A stretch of DNA of 49,407 bases from assembly GCF_008039875.1 (NCBI RefSeq), contig NZ_VRUU01000030.1, forward strand, positions 1 to 49,407. The letters run 5' to 3'. Both the position numbers and the translations under genes were made by a program. Positions 1 through 7,227 of this stretch are shown piece by piece. A model generated the notes under the pieces. It saw only the letters and a program-made list of their open reading frames with translations. It made no database searches and was not told the origin of the DNA. Source of the stretch: Methylobacterium sp. WL119 (GTDB taxonomy: Bacteria; Pseudomonadota; Alphaproteobacteria; Rhizobiales; Beijerinckiaceae). The first letter of the stretch is position 1, and each line of letters starts with the position of its first letter.

Positions 1-14
1 GGCCGGGGGATGCG

Positions 15-1061
15 ATGCGTCTCGCCTGGGTCGACGTCGCCAAGGGCATCTGCATCCTCCTCGTGGTGATGATGCATTCCACCCTCGGCACCGGCGAGGC
101 GATGGACGGCGAGGGTTTCCTCCACACGGTGGTGAGCTTCGCGAAGCCGTTCCGGATCCCGGACTTCTTCCTGCTGTCGGGCCTGTTCGTCGGCCGGGTG
201 ATCGACCGCGACTGGCGCTTGTTCGCCGACCGGCGTGTCGTCCACTTCGCCTACTTCTACGGGCTCTGGGTCGTCGTCCAGTCGCTCGCGAAGTATCCGG
301 CGATCGTTGGCGAGGCCGGGCCCGGCGCCTTCGCGGCCCATCTCGTCCACGCGCTGATCGAGCCGTACGCGACGCTGTGGTTCATCTACCTGCTCGCGGT
401 GTTCTCCGTGGTGACCAAGCTGCTGCGCCGCGTGCCGGCCGCGGTGCTCCTGGCCGGCGCCGCCCTGCTGCAGGTCGTGCCGATCGCGACCCCTTCCTAT
501 CTCGCGGAGGAGTTCTGCGCCCGCTACGTCTACTTCGTGGCCGGATACCTGTTCGCCGGGCGCATCTTCGCCTTGGCCGACCGGGTCGCGCGCAACCCAG
601 GGCTGGCCTGTGCCGGACTGATGCTCTGGGCGGGGATCGAGGCCTGGCTCGCCTTCACGCCCTCGCAGCTGCCGGGGTACCCGACGCTCGCCAGCCTGCC
701 GCTGGTCAGCCTGATCCTCGGCGGCGCCGGCGCGCTCGCCATCGTCGCCGGCGCCGCCCTGCTGACGTCGGCCGGGGGGCCGGTCACCGCGGCGTTGCGC
801 GCCTGCGGGCAACGTTCGATCGTGATCTACCTCGCGTTCTTCCTGCCGATGGCGGTCACGCGGACGCTGCTGGTCAAGGTCGGGCTGATCGACGATGTCG
901 GCCTCGCCAGCCTGACGGTGATGGTCGTCGCCGTGATCGTGCCGCTGGCCCTCGAGCGCGCGGTGCGCGGCACCGCCCTCCGCTTCCTGTTCGCCCGCCC
1001 GAAGGCGTTCCGCATCGCGAGGGCCCGGCAGGACCCCGCTCCGGCGCTGCAGCCGGCTTGA
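15..1061 (+). CDS. Acyltransferase 3 family membrane protein
   Basis: A complete 348-residue polytopic membrane protein of the acyltransferase-3 (OafA/OpgC-like) family, which moves acyl groups onto cell-surface carbohydrates or lipids across the inner membrane. The N-terminus shows the family signature WVDVAKGI followed by a hydrophobic helix ending in His-21 (VVMMHS), the usual catalytic histidine position. About ten hydrophobic stretches follow, and the tail after about residue 330 is short and basic. The ATG at 15 is preferred because the family signature begins only a few residues later. The acceptor cannot be told from sequence. Its first neighbour upstream lies outside the window; the next gene, a PilZ protein, is convergent. 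The family is secure, the substrate unknown. Confidence 0.85.
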   Translation: MRLAWVDVAKGICILLVVMMHSTLGTGEAMDGEGFLHTVVSFAKPFRIPDFFLLSGLFVGRVIDRDWRLFADRRVVHFAYFYGLWVVVQSLAKYPAIVGEAGPGAFAAHLVHALIEPYATLWFIYLLAVFSVVTKLLRRVPAAVLLAGAALLQVVPIATPSYLAEEFCARYVYFVAGYLFAGRIFALADRVARNPGLACAGLMLWAGIEAWLAFTPSQLPGYPTLASLPLVSLILGGAGALAIVAGAALLTSAGGPVTAALRACGQRSIVIYLAFFLPMAVTRTLLVKVGLIDDVGLASLTVMVVAVIVPLALERAVRGTALRFLFARPKAFRIARARQDPAPALQPA

Positions 1062-1090
1062 GCCGGCGCGCGCCGGTTTCGCGGTTCGTC

Positions 1091-1342
1091 TCAGCCTTCG
1101 AACCGTACTCCCAGCCGCCGGCCCTCGCGCCGGACGACGCGACAGCGCCGCGGCGGCTCGTAAGCGGTCACCCGCAGCGTGAACCGATCGGGGGCGACGA
1201 TCTCGGCCGCGACCTCGATCTGCGCGCCGGTCTCCGAGACGTCCCAGACCAGGCATTCGCAGGGCTCCCCGCATTCGTCCGCGATCAGGCTCGCGACCTG
1301 GAAGGCGTCCTTGCGCGGGGTGCTGCGTCGATTGTCGCTCAT
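1091..1342 (-). CDS. PilZ domain protein (small)
   Basis: An 83-residue single-domain PilZ protein, a fold that often binds cyclic di-GMP. The N-terminus carries the arginine cluster RRSTPRK and, near residue 35, the DVSETGA form of the D/NxSxxG motif; together these are the expected ligand-binding elements. A much longer reading frame extends upstream to 1798, but the ATG at 1342 opens exactly at the PilZ domain and the upstream part is low-complexity and antisense to the penicillin-binding protein gene, so the short form is chosen. It lies tail to tail with the acyltransferase gene. Output partner unknown; motility or envelope control is only an inference from the family. Confidence 0.8.
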   Translation of the reverse strand: MSDNRRSTPRKDAFQVASLIADECGEPCECLVWDVSETGAQIEVAAEIVAPDRFTLRVTAYEPPRRCRVVRREGRRLGVRFEG

Positions 1343-1613
1343 GGCATCACCCCAAGGTCGAAGGCGGAGCGCATCTTGCGCGTAATCGCTTAGCAAAAGC
1401 CGCGTCCGGCGCCAAAAACCCCGGGGATTCGGCGACGCCGGGCCGCATCGCGGAGCGCGAACGCCAAGTCCCTGATCGTCAACGGGTTCTGAAAATCGGC
1501 GGTTAACATCCCTTAAACCCGCCGCATTTACCGTGCGGAACCGGGCCTCCGACGATCGCCGCAGCACCAACTTCGCAGGGCATCTCGGACGGGCCTCAGG
1601 ACAGACGGGACGC
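1343..1613. promoter_or_regulatory. Divergent intergenic region, PilZ / PBP1A
   Basis: About 270 bases between the divergent starts of the PilZ gene and the penicillin-binding protein gene. It must carry both promoters. An AT-richer patch around 1495–1530 (GGTTAACATCCCTTAAAC) stands out against the GC-rich surroundings, but no promoter could be assigned with confidence. Confidence 0.3.
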
Positions 1614-3812
1614 ATGGCGAACGGACGCGGACGGGACGGCCGGGGCGAACCGAACTTCGACGTGCCCGAGGGGCGCGGCGCGGGTCGGGGCGGCGCGGAC
1701 CTTCGCCTGTCGCGGGCCGATCGCCCGGGAGGCGGCGTGGCCAGCAGAAGCCGAGACAGCGAGGACGCGGGCAGCCGCCGGGCGAAGCCGGCCGCCAAGG
1801 GCGGCGCGCGGCGTGGCGCTTCGTCGAAGAAGGTCCGGCGGCGCTCGCTGCTCGGGCGTGTGGTCTACGCCGGCTGGGTGCTCGGCCTGTGGGCGGTGGT
1901 CGGGATCGCCGGCCTGATCGCCTACCATGCCTCCCAGCTTCCGCCGATCGACCAGCTCGCGGTGCCCAAGCGCCCGCCGAACATCGCGATTCTCGCTTCC
2001 GACGGCTCGCTGCTCGCCAACCGCGGCGAGACCGGCGGTCGCGTCGTCGGCATCAAGGAGCTGCCGAGCTACCTGCCGCGCGCCTTCGTGGCGATCGAGG
2101 ACCGGCGCTTCTACAGCCATTTCGGCGTCGACCCGGTCGGCATCCTGCGCGCCATCGGCCAGAACCTGACGCGCCGCGGCGTCGCCCAGGGCGGCTCGAC
2201 CCTGACGCAGCAGCTCGCCAAGAACCTGTTCCTGACGCCCGAGCGGTCGGCCTCGCGCAAGATCCAGGAGGCGATCCTCGCCCTGTGGCTCGAGCACAAG
2301 TACAGCAAGGACGAGCTGCTCGAGCTCTACCTGAACCGGGTCTACTTCGGCGCCGGCGCCTACGGCGTCGAGGCGGCGGCGCAGCGCTACTTCGGCAAGC
2401 CGGCCAAGACCGTCAGCGTCGCGGAAGCCGCGATGCTCGGCGGCCTCGTCCAGGCGCCCTCGCGGCTGGCGCCGAACCGCAACCTGCCGGCGGCCCAGGC
2501 GCGCGCCGCCCAGGTGGTCGCGGCCATGCAGGAGCTCGGCTTTATCACCGCCCAGGACGCGAAGGTGGCGCTCGCCCAGCCGGCCCGGCCGGCGAGCACC
2601 CGCGGCGGCGGCTCGGCGAACTACGTCGCCGACCTCGTGATGGACGTGCTCGACGACTTCGTCGGCACGATCGAGGGCGACATCGTCGTGCAGACTACGG
2701 TCGACACCAACCTTCAGGCGACCGCCGAGAAGGCGCTCGTCGACGAGCTGAACGCCAAGGGCGGCCGCTACAACGTCGGCCAGGGCGCGCTGGTCTCGAT
2801 GCGGCCGGACGGCGCGATCCGCGCGCTGATCGGCGGGCGCGACTATGCGCAGAGCCAGTTCAACCGCGCCACCACCGCCAAGCGCCAGCCCGGCTCCTCG
2901 TTCAAGCCGTTCGTCTACCTCGCCGCGGTCGAGCGCGGCGCGACGCCGGACACGGTGAAGGAGGACGCGCCGATCAAGATCGGCAACTGGCAGCCGGAGA
3001 ACTACTCGCACCAGTACGAGGGCCCGGTCACGCTGCGGACCGCGCTCGCCCTGTCGCTCAACACCGTCGCGGTGCGCCTCGGCCAGGAGGTCGGCGCCAA
3101 GGCGGTGGTGCAGACCGCGCAGCGCCTCGGCATCACCTCGGCGCTGCAGGCCAACGGCTCGATCGCGCTCGGCACTTCCGAGGTGACGCCGCTGGAGATG
3201 GTCGGCGCCTACAGCGCCTTCGCCAACGGCGGCACCGGCGTGATCCCCTACGTCGTCGCCGGCGTGAAGGCTGCCGACGGCAAGGTGCTGTACAAGCGCG
3301 GGGAGGGCGGCCTCGGCCGCGTCATCGATCCGAACGCCGTCGGCATGATGAACGCGATGATGCACGAGACCTTCGTGATCGGCACCGCCAAGAAGGGCGA
3401 CATCCCGGGCTGGGACCTCGCCGGCAAGACCGGCACCAGCCAGGATTTCCGCGATGCCTGGTTCATCGGCTATTCCGGCAGCCTGGTCACCGGGATCTGG
3501 CTCGGCAACGACGACGGCGAGCCGACCAAGAAGGCGTCGGGCGGCAACCTACCGGTCGAGATCTGGAAGACCTACATGAGCGTCGCGCTGAAGGGCCAGA
3601 CGCCGGTGCCGTTGCCCGGCCTCAACCGCTGGCGCAAGGCGCCCGAGACGACTGCCTCGGTGGCGAGCGCGCCGAGCCCGGGCAACATCCTCGGCCAGAT
3701 CTTCGGCGAGCCCCCGGCGCCGGCGCCCCGCCCGAATGCGGCCCGCCGTCCGGCGGCCCGCGACTCGGACGACCGCAACTTCATCGAGAAGCTGTTCGGC
3801 ATCGGCGAGTGA
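1614..3812 (+). CDS. Penicillin-binding protein 1A, class A
   Basis: A 732-residue bifunctional peptidoglycan synthase anchored in the inner membrane. A basic, glycine/arginine-rich cytoplasmic tail (residues 1–80) precedes one transmembrane helix (about 82–104). The GT51 glycosyltransferase domain follows, with EDRRFYSHFGVD containing the catalytic Glu-162 and then GGSTLTQQLAKN. The transpeptidase domain carries SSFK with the acylated Ser-428, an SLN motif and the KTGT box at about 605. A proline/alanine-rich tail ends the protein. An in-frame GTG at 1533 would add 27 residues; the ATG at 1614 is preferred but the choice is not certain. Transcription probably ends at the strong hairpin downstream. 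The cytoplasmic tail is long for the family. Confidence 0.93.
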   Translation: MANGRGRDGRGEPNFDVPEGRGAGRGGADLRLSRADRPGGGVASRSRDSEDAGSRRAKPAAKGGARRGASSKKVRRRSLLGRVVYAGWVLGLWAVVGIAGLIAYHASQLPPIDQLAVPKRPPNIAILASDGSLLANRGETGGRVVGIKELPSYLPRAFVAIEDRRFYSHFGVDPVGILRAIGQNLTRRGVAQGGSTLTQQLAKNLFLTPERSASRKIQEAILALWLEHKYSKDELLELYLNRVYFGAGAYGVEAAAQRYFGKPAKTVSVAEAAMLGGLVQAPSRLAPNRNLPAAQARAAQVVAAMQELGFITAQDAKVALAQPARPASTRGGGSANYVADLVMDVLDDFVGTIEGDIVVQTTVDTNLQATAEKALVDELNAKGGRYNVGQGALVSMRPDGAIRALIGGRDYAQSQFNRATTAKRQPGSSFKPFVYLAAVERGATPDTVKEDAPIKIGNWQPENYSHQYEGPVTLRTALALSLNTVAVRLGQEVGAKAVVQTAQRLGITSALQANGSIALGTSEVTPLEMVGAYSAFANGGTGVIPYVVAGVKAADGKVLYKRGEGGLGRVIDPNAVGMMNAMMHETFVIGTAKKGDIPGWDLAGKTGTSQDFRDAWFIGYSGSLVTGIWLGNDDGEPTKKASGGNLPVEIWKTYMSVALKGQTPVPLPGLNRWRKAPETTASVASAPSPGNILGQIFGEPPAPAPRPNAARRPAARDSDDRNFIEKLFGIGE

Positions 3813-3863
3813 CGTGAGCGGACGGCTCGGCCGGCGCCCGCGTCGCGCGGCGGACCTGGCCCC

Positions 3864-3890
3864 CGAGGCGTCGCGCTGCGCGACGCCTCG
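3864..3890. terminator. Bidirectional hairpin between PBP1A and flbT
   Basis: A perfect 12-base-pair inverted repeat (CGAGGCGTCGCG / CGCGACGCCTCG) with a three-base loop, placed between two convergent genes. It has no clear T-run on either side, so it is a probable but not classical terminator serving both genes. Confidence 0.55.
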
Positions 3891-3905
3891 CTCGGGCGGA
3901 CGCCC

Positions 3906-4283
3906 TCAGGCGGCCAGCTCTTCCTCGTAGGCGACGAGCTTCCGCCCGGTCTTGATCGCCAGGTGGTACTGCTTGGCCGCGACCGCGTCGTGGATCGCCA
4001 CGAGATACGGGGCCGCGCCCGGGATCGTCTTCAGGATCTCGGTCGACTGCATCACGAACAGGTTCTCCGCCTCCGCCGGATCGTCGGCGAGATAGATCAC
4101 CTGCAGGGTCACGCAGAGCTTCTTGCACGGCGTGTCGGCGTCCGCCTCGCGGATGATCTCGCTCTCGCGCAGGAACTTGCACTGGGTCTCGACGAGGAAG
4201 ACCGACCGCCGATCGCCGTTCCGGATCAGCGCTCCGTTGATGATCAGCCGCTCCGCGGGCTTCAGCTCGATGCGTAGGGCCAT
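3906..4283 (-). CDS. flbT: Flagellar biosynthesis repressor FlbT
   Basis: A 125-residue FlbT protein. In Caulobacter the family acts after transcription by binding the 5' untranslated region of flagellin mRNA and coupling filament synthesis to assembly of the basal body; elsewhere in alphaproteobacteria it can act positively. The N-terminus (MALRIELKPAERLIINGA) and the central CKFLRESEII and YLADDP segments are typical, and the length matches the family. It is divergent from the first flagellin gene, with about 210 bases between the two starts, which supports regulation of the adjacent flagellins. The usual partner flaF is not seen in this window. The start at 4283 has only a weak ribosome-binding site. 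Confidence 0.92.
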   Translation of the reverse strand: MALRIELKPAERLIINGALIRNGDRRSVFLVETQCKFLRESEIIREADADTPCKKLCVTLQVIYLADDPAEAENLFVMQSTEILKTIPGAAPYLVAIHDAVAAKQYHLAIKTGRKLVAYEEELAA

Positions 4284-4448
4284 GCCGGCAACTCCATTCT
4301 AGAGACACCACGACCATCGACACGATCTGTTAATGTTGTTTGAACTCTCATCGCGTAATTGGGCGCAATACACCCTGCACACCCGCGATATGCCGGATTC
4401 GACCGGTCGATTTAACGCGTCGGTAGGTGGCGACATGTTTCTTCGTGA

Positions 4449-4467
4449 GGCCGGCAGAAAGCCGGTC
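4449..4467 (+). promoter_or_regulatory. Hairpin in the flagellin 1 leader
   Basis: A seven-pair stem (GGCCGGC with GCCGGTC, one G·U pair) and an AGAAA loop, ending 26 bases before the ATG of the first flagellin. The ribosome-binding site of that gene is weak. Because FlbT-type proteins act on flagellin leaders, this stem is a candidate regulatory element. The link is inference; the hairpin itself is visible in the sequence. The second flagellin's leader does not contain an obvious copy. Confidence 0.35.
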
Positions 4468-4493
4468 TTCTGATCAAATATGGATCTCACCTC

Positions 4494-5687
4494 ATGTCCG
4501 GCGTCTCTCTCACCGCTGCTACCCGCCAGAACCTGCTTTCGCTGCAGGATACGGCGTCCTTGTCCTCGACCACCCAGAACCGCCTCTCCACCGGCAAGAA
4601 GGTCTCCTCGGCCCTCGACAACCCGGTCAACTTCTTCACCGCGCAGAGCCTGTCGAACCGCTCCTCGGATCTCGGCACCCTGCTCGACAGCATCTCCAAC
4701 GGCGTGCAGACGATCCAGGCGGCCAACCAGGGCCTGACCTCGATCCAGAAGCTCGTGGACTCGGCCAAGTCGACCGCCAACCAGGCACTCGCCACGCAGA
4801 TCACCACCACCGGAACGGCCGCCGCTGCCTTCTCGGCCGCTGCCGGATCCGTTAACTTGGAAGTCAACGGCACCGCGGTCTCGACCACGCTGACCGCCAG
4901 CGACACCATCGACACGACCATCGCCAAGCTGAACACCGCCGTCAGCGCCCAAGGTGCGGGCAACGCGTTCAGCAAGGACGTCACCGGCACCAAGATCGTC
5001 GTCAACGGTACGGCCGATATCGAGTTCTCGTCGCCCGCCGACCAGACCGCGCTCGGCTTCACCAGCGGCGCCGCGAACGCGGGTCCCCAATACGGCACCA
5101 CCTCGACGGCGGGTCAGAGCTCGAACCTGACGGTGACCGGGGTCAAGGAGCGCGCGGCCCTCGCCAAGCAGTACAACAGCCTGCTGACGCAGATCGACCA
5201 GCTCGCCAAGGACTCGAGCTTCAACGGCACCAACCTGCTGTCGAGCAGCGCGGCTTCGAACAAGCTGCACATCTCGTTCAACGAGAAGGACACCTCGAAC
5301 CTCGACGTGCAGGGCGTCGATGCCACCTCGGGCGGCCTCAGCCTGACGTCGATCACCGGCAACTCCGGTGCGACTGCGGACGGCAAGGGCAACTTCCTTC
5401 TCGACAGCACGGTGACCTCGACGCTCACCAGCCTGACGAACGCGTCCTCGACCCTGCGCTCGCAGGCCTCGACCTTCGGCTCGAACCTGTCGGTGGTGCA
5501 GAACCGTCAGGACTTCACCAAGAACCTCCAGAACGTGCTCGACACCGGCGCCTCCAAGCTCACCGATGCCGACCTGAACGAGGAGGCCGCGAACTCCCAG
5601 GCCCTGTCGACCCGCCAGTCGCTCGGCATCTCGGCCCTCTCGCTGGCCAACCAGGCCCAGCAGGGCGTGCTTCAGCTCCTCCGCTAA
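4494..5687 (+). CDS. Flagellin 1
   Basis: A 397-residue flagellin, the subunit of the flagellar filament, exported through the flagellar type III apparatus. The conserved N-terminal D0/D1 region (LSTGKKVSSALDNPVNFFTA) and C-terminal coiled-coil region (ending SLANQAQQGVLQLLR) flank a variable Ser/Thr-rich centre of about residues 95–310, where glycosylation would be expected. It has a close paralogue immediately downstream; stretches of the two genes are identical at DNA level (4587–4799 and 5082–5233). It is followed by its own strong terminator, so it is probably transcribed alone. The ribosome-binding site is poor (GGATC about nine bases ahead), fitting post-transcriptional control by FlbT. 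Symbols such as fliC or fljK cannot be assigned from sequence alone. Confidence 0.95.
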   Translation: MSGVSLTAATRQNLLSLQDTASLSSTTQNRLSTGKKVSSALDNPVNFFTAQSLSNRSSDLGTLLDSISNGVQTIQAANQGLTSIQKLVDSAKSTANQALATQITTTGTAAAAFSAAAGSVNLEVNGTAVSTTLTASDTIDTTIAKLNTAVSAQGAGNAFSKDVTGTKIVVNGTADIEFSSPADQTALGFTSGAANAGPQYGTTSTAGQSSNLTVTGVKERAALAKQYNSLLTQIDQLAKDSSFNGTNLLSSSAASNKLHISFNEKDTSNLDVQGVDATSGGLSLTSITGNSGATADGKGNFLLDSTVTSTLTSLTNASSTLRSQASTFGSNLSVVQNRQDFTKNLQNVLDTGASKLTDADLNEEAANSQALSTRQSLGISALSLANQAQQGVLQLLR

Positions 5688-5715
5688 GCACCGCCCACCA
5701 TCACGACGCGACGAA

Positions 5716-5745
5716 GCGGCTGGGGCATCGCCCCGGCCGCTTTTT
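5716..5745 (+). terminator. Rho-independent terminator of flagellin 1
   Basis: An 11-base-pair stem (GCGGCTGGGGC / GCCCCGGCCGC, one G·U) with an ATC loop followed directly by five T residues, starting 28 bases after the flagellin stop codon. The second flagellin has a closely similar terminator. Confidence 0.9.
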
Positions 5746-5891
5746 CATTTTCTGTCCGCGATGCGTCTTCGATCGTCGATCTTCCCTAATCACGCGCGCA
5801 GCCAACCGAAATCTCAGACTTCATTAACCGGAATGCAAGGAACGGCGTGCTTAGTTAACCCTAACATCGCCTAAGCAAGACGGATCATCCC

Positions 5892-7088
5892 ATGTCCTCG
5901 GAAGTCACGCTCTCTGCCGCCACGCGCCAGAACCTGCTCTCGCTGCAGGATACGGCGGCGCTCTCGTCGACCACGCAGAACCGTCTTTCCACCGGCAAGA
6001 AGGTCTCCTCGGCCCTCGACAACCCGGTCAACTTCTTCACCGCGCAGAGCCTGTCGAACCGCTCCTCGGATCTCGGCACCCTGCTCGACAGCATCTCCAA
6101 CGGCGTGCAGACGATCCAGGCGGCCAACCAGGGCCTGACCTCGATCCAGAAGCTCGTGGACTCGGCCAAGTCGACCGCCAACCAGGCACTCGCCACGCAG
6201 CTCAACACGAGCGGAACAGCCGGTGCCGCCTTCTCCGCCGCTGCCGGCACGATCAATTTGCAGGTCAACGGCACCGCGGTCTCGACCACGCTGACCGCCA
6301 GCGACACCATCGACACGACCATCGCCAAGCTGAACGCGGTGGTCGGTCCCCAGGGCGCGGGCAACGCGTTCAGCAAGGACACGACCGGCACGAAGATCGT
6401 CGTCAGCGCCAGCGCCGACCTCGAGTTCTCGACGCCCGCCGACCAGACCGCGCTCGGCTTCACCAGCGGCACCGCCAACTCCGGTCCCCAATACGGCACC
6501 ACCTCGACGGCGGGTCAGAGCTCGAACCTGACGGTGACCGGGGTCAAGGAGCGCGCGGCCCTCGCCAAGCAGTACAACAGCCTGCTGACGCAGATCGACC
6601 AGCTCGCCAAGGACTCGAGCTTCAACGGCACCAATCTGCTGTCGAGCAGCGCCACCACCAACAAGCTGCACATCTCGTTCAACGAGAAGGACACCTCGAA
6701 CCTCGACGTGCAGGGCGTCGATGCTACCTCGGTCGGCCTCAGCCTAACGGCGATCACCGGCAACTCCGGTGCATCCTCGAATGGGCAGGGCAACTTCCTG
6801 GTCGACAACGACGTCAAGACGACGCTCACCAGCCTGACGAACGCGTCCTCGACCCTGCGCTCGCAGGCCTCGACCTTCGGCTCGAACCTGTCGGTGGTGC
6901 AGAACCGCCAGGACTTCACCAAGAACCTGCAGAACGTGCTCGACACCGGCGCCTCCAAGCTCACCGATGCCGACCTGAACGAGGAGGCCGCGAACTCCCA
7001 GGCCCTGTCGACCCGCCAGTCGCTCGGCATCTCGGCCCTCTCGCTGGCCAACACCGCGCAGCAGGGAATCCTCCAGCTCCTGCGGTAG
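5892..7088 (+). CDS. Flagellin 2
   Basis: A 398-residue flagellin, paralogue of the gene just upstream. The N- and C-terminal filament-core regions are nearly the same. The central region differs most: about residues 98–180 and 285–300 carry many substitutions. DNA blocks at 5988–6200 and 6483–6634 match flagellin 1 base for base, which points to recent duplication or gene conversion. It has its own leader of about 146 bases after the upstream terminator, with an AT-rich patch (TTAACC, GTTAACCCTAAC) that may hold its promoter, a weak ribosome-binding site (GGATC), and its own terminator. The two copies may build different parts of one filament or be regulated separately; this cannot be decided here. 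Confidence 0.95.
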   Translation: MSSEVTLSAATRQNLLSLQDTAALSSTTQNRLSTGKKVSSALDNPVNFFTAQSLSNRSSDLGTLLDSISNGVQTIQAANQGLTSIQKLVDSAKSTANQALATQLNTSGTAGAAFSAAAGTINLQVNGTAVSTTLTASDTIDTTIAKLNAVVGPQGAGNAFSKDTTGTKIVVSASADLEFSTPADQTALGFTSGTANSGPQYGTTSTAGQSSNLTVTGVKERAALAKQYNSLLTQIDQLAKDSSFNGTNLLSSSATTNKLHISFNEKDTSNLDVQGVDATSVGLSLTAITGNSGASSNGQGNFLVDNDVKTTLTSLTNASSTLRSQASTFGSNLSVVQNRQDFTKNLQNVLDTGASKLTDADLNEEAANSQALSTRQSLGISALSLANTAQQGILQLLR

Positions 7089-7113
7089 GCTGCGCCCACG
7101 CGCGTTCGGAGCG

Positions 7114-7141
7114 AGGCCGGGGCATCGCCCCGGCCTTTTTT
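7114..7141 (+). terminator. Rho-independent terminator of flagellin 2
   Basis: A perfect 10-base-pair stem (AGGCCGGGGC / GCCCCGGCCT) with an ATC loop and a run of six T residues, starting 25 bases after the stop codon. Its core GGGGCATCGCCCC is the same as in the flagellin 1 terminator, so the whole transcription unit appears to have been duplicated. Confidence 0.9.
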
Positions 7142-7227
7142 CAGGCGTGAGGCCCGGCGGCGACCGGGGGCGAGGCCGGAACGGTTCGTTAACCATCGCA
7201 ACGCGACAGTCGCGCGGGGGAGGCATC

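Noticed and set aside
1596..3365. 589-codon open frame antisense to the penicillin-binding protein gene
   Set aside because: A GC-rich shadow frame with an Arg/Ala/Asp-biased composition and no motifs; the plus-strand protein is complete and conserved.
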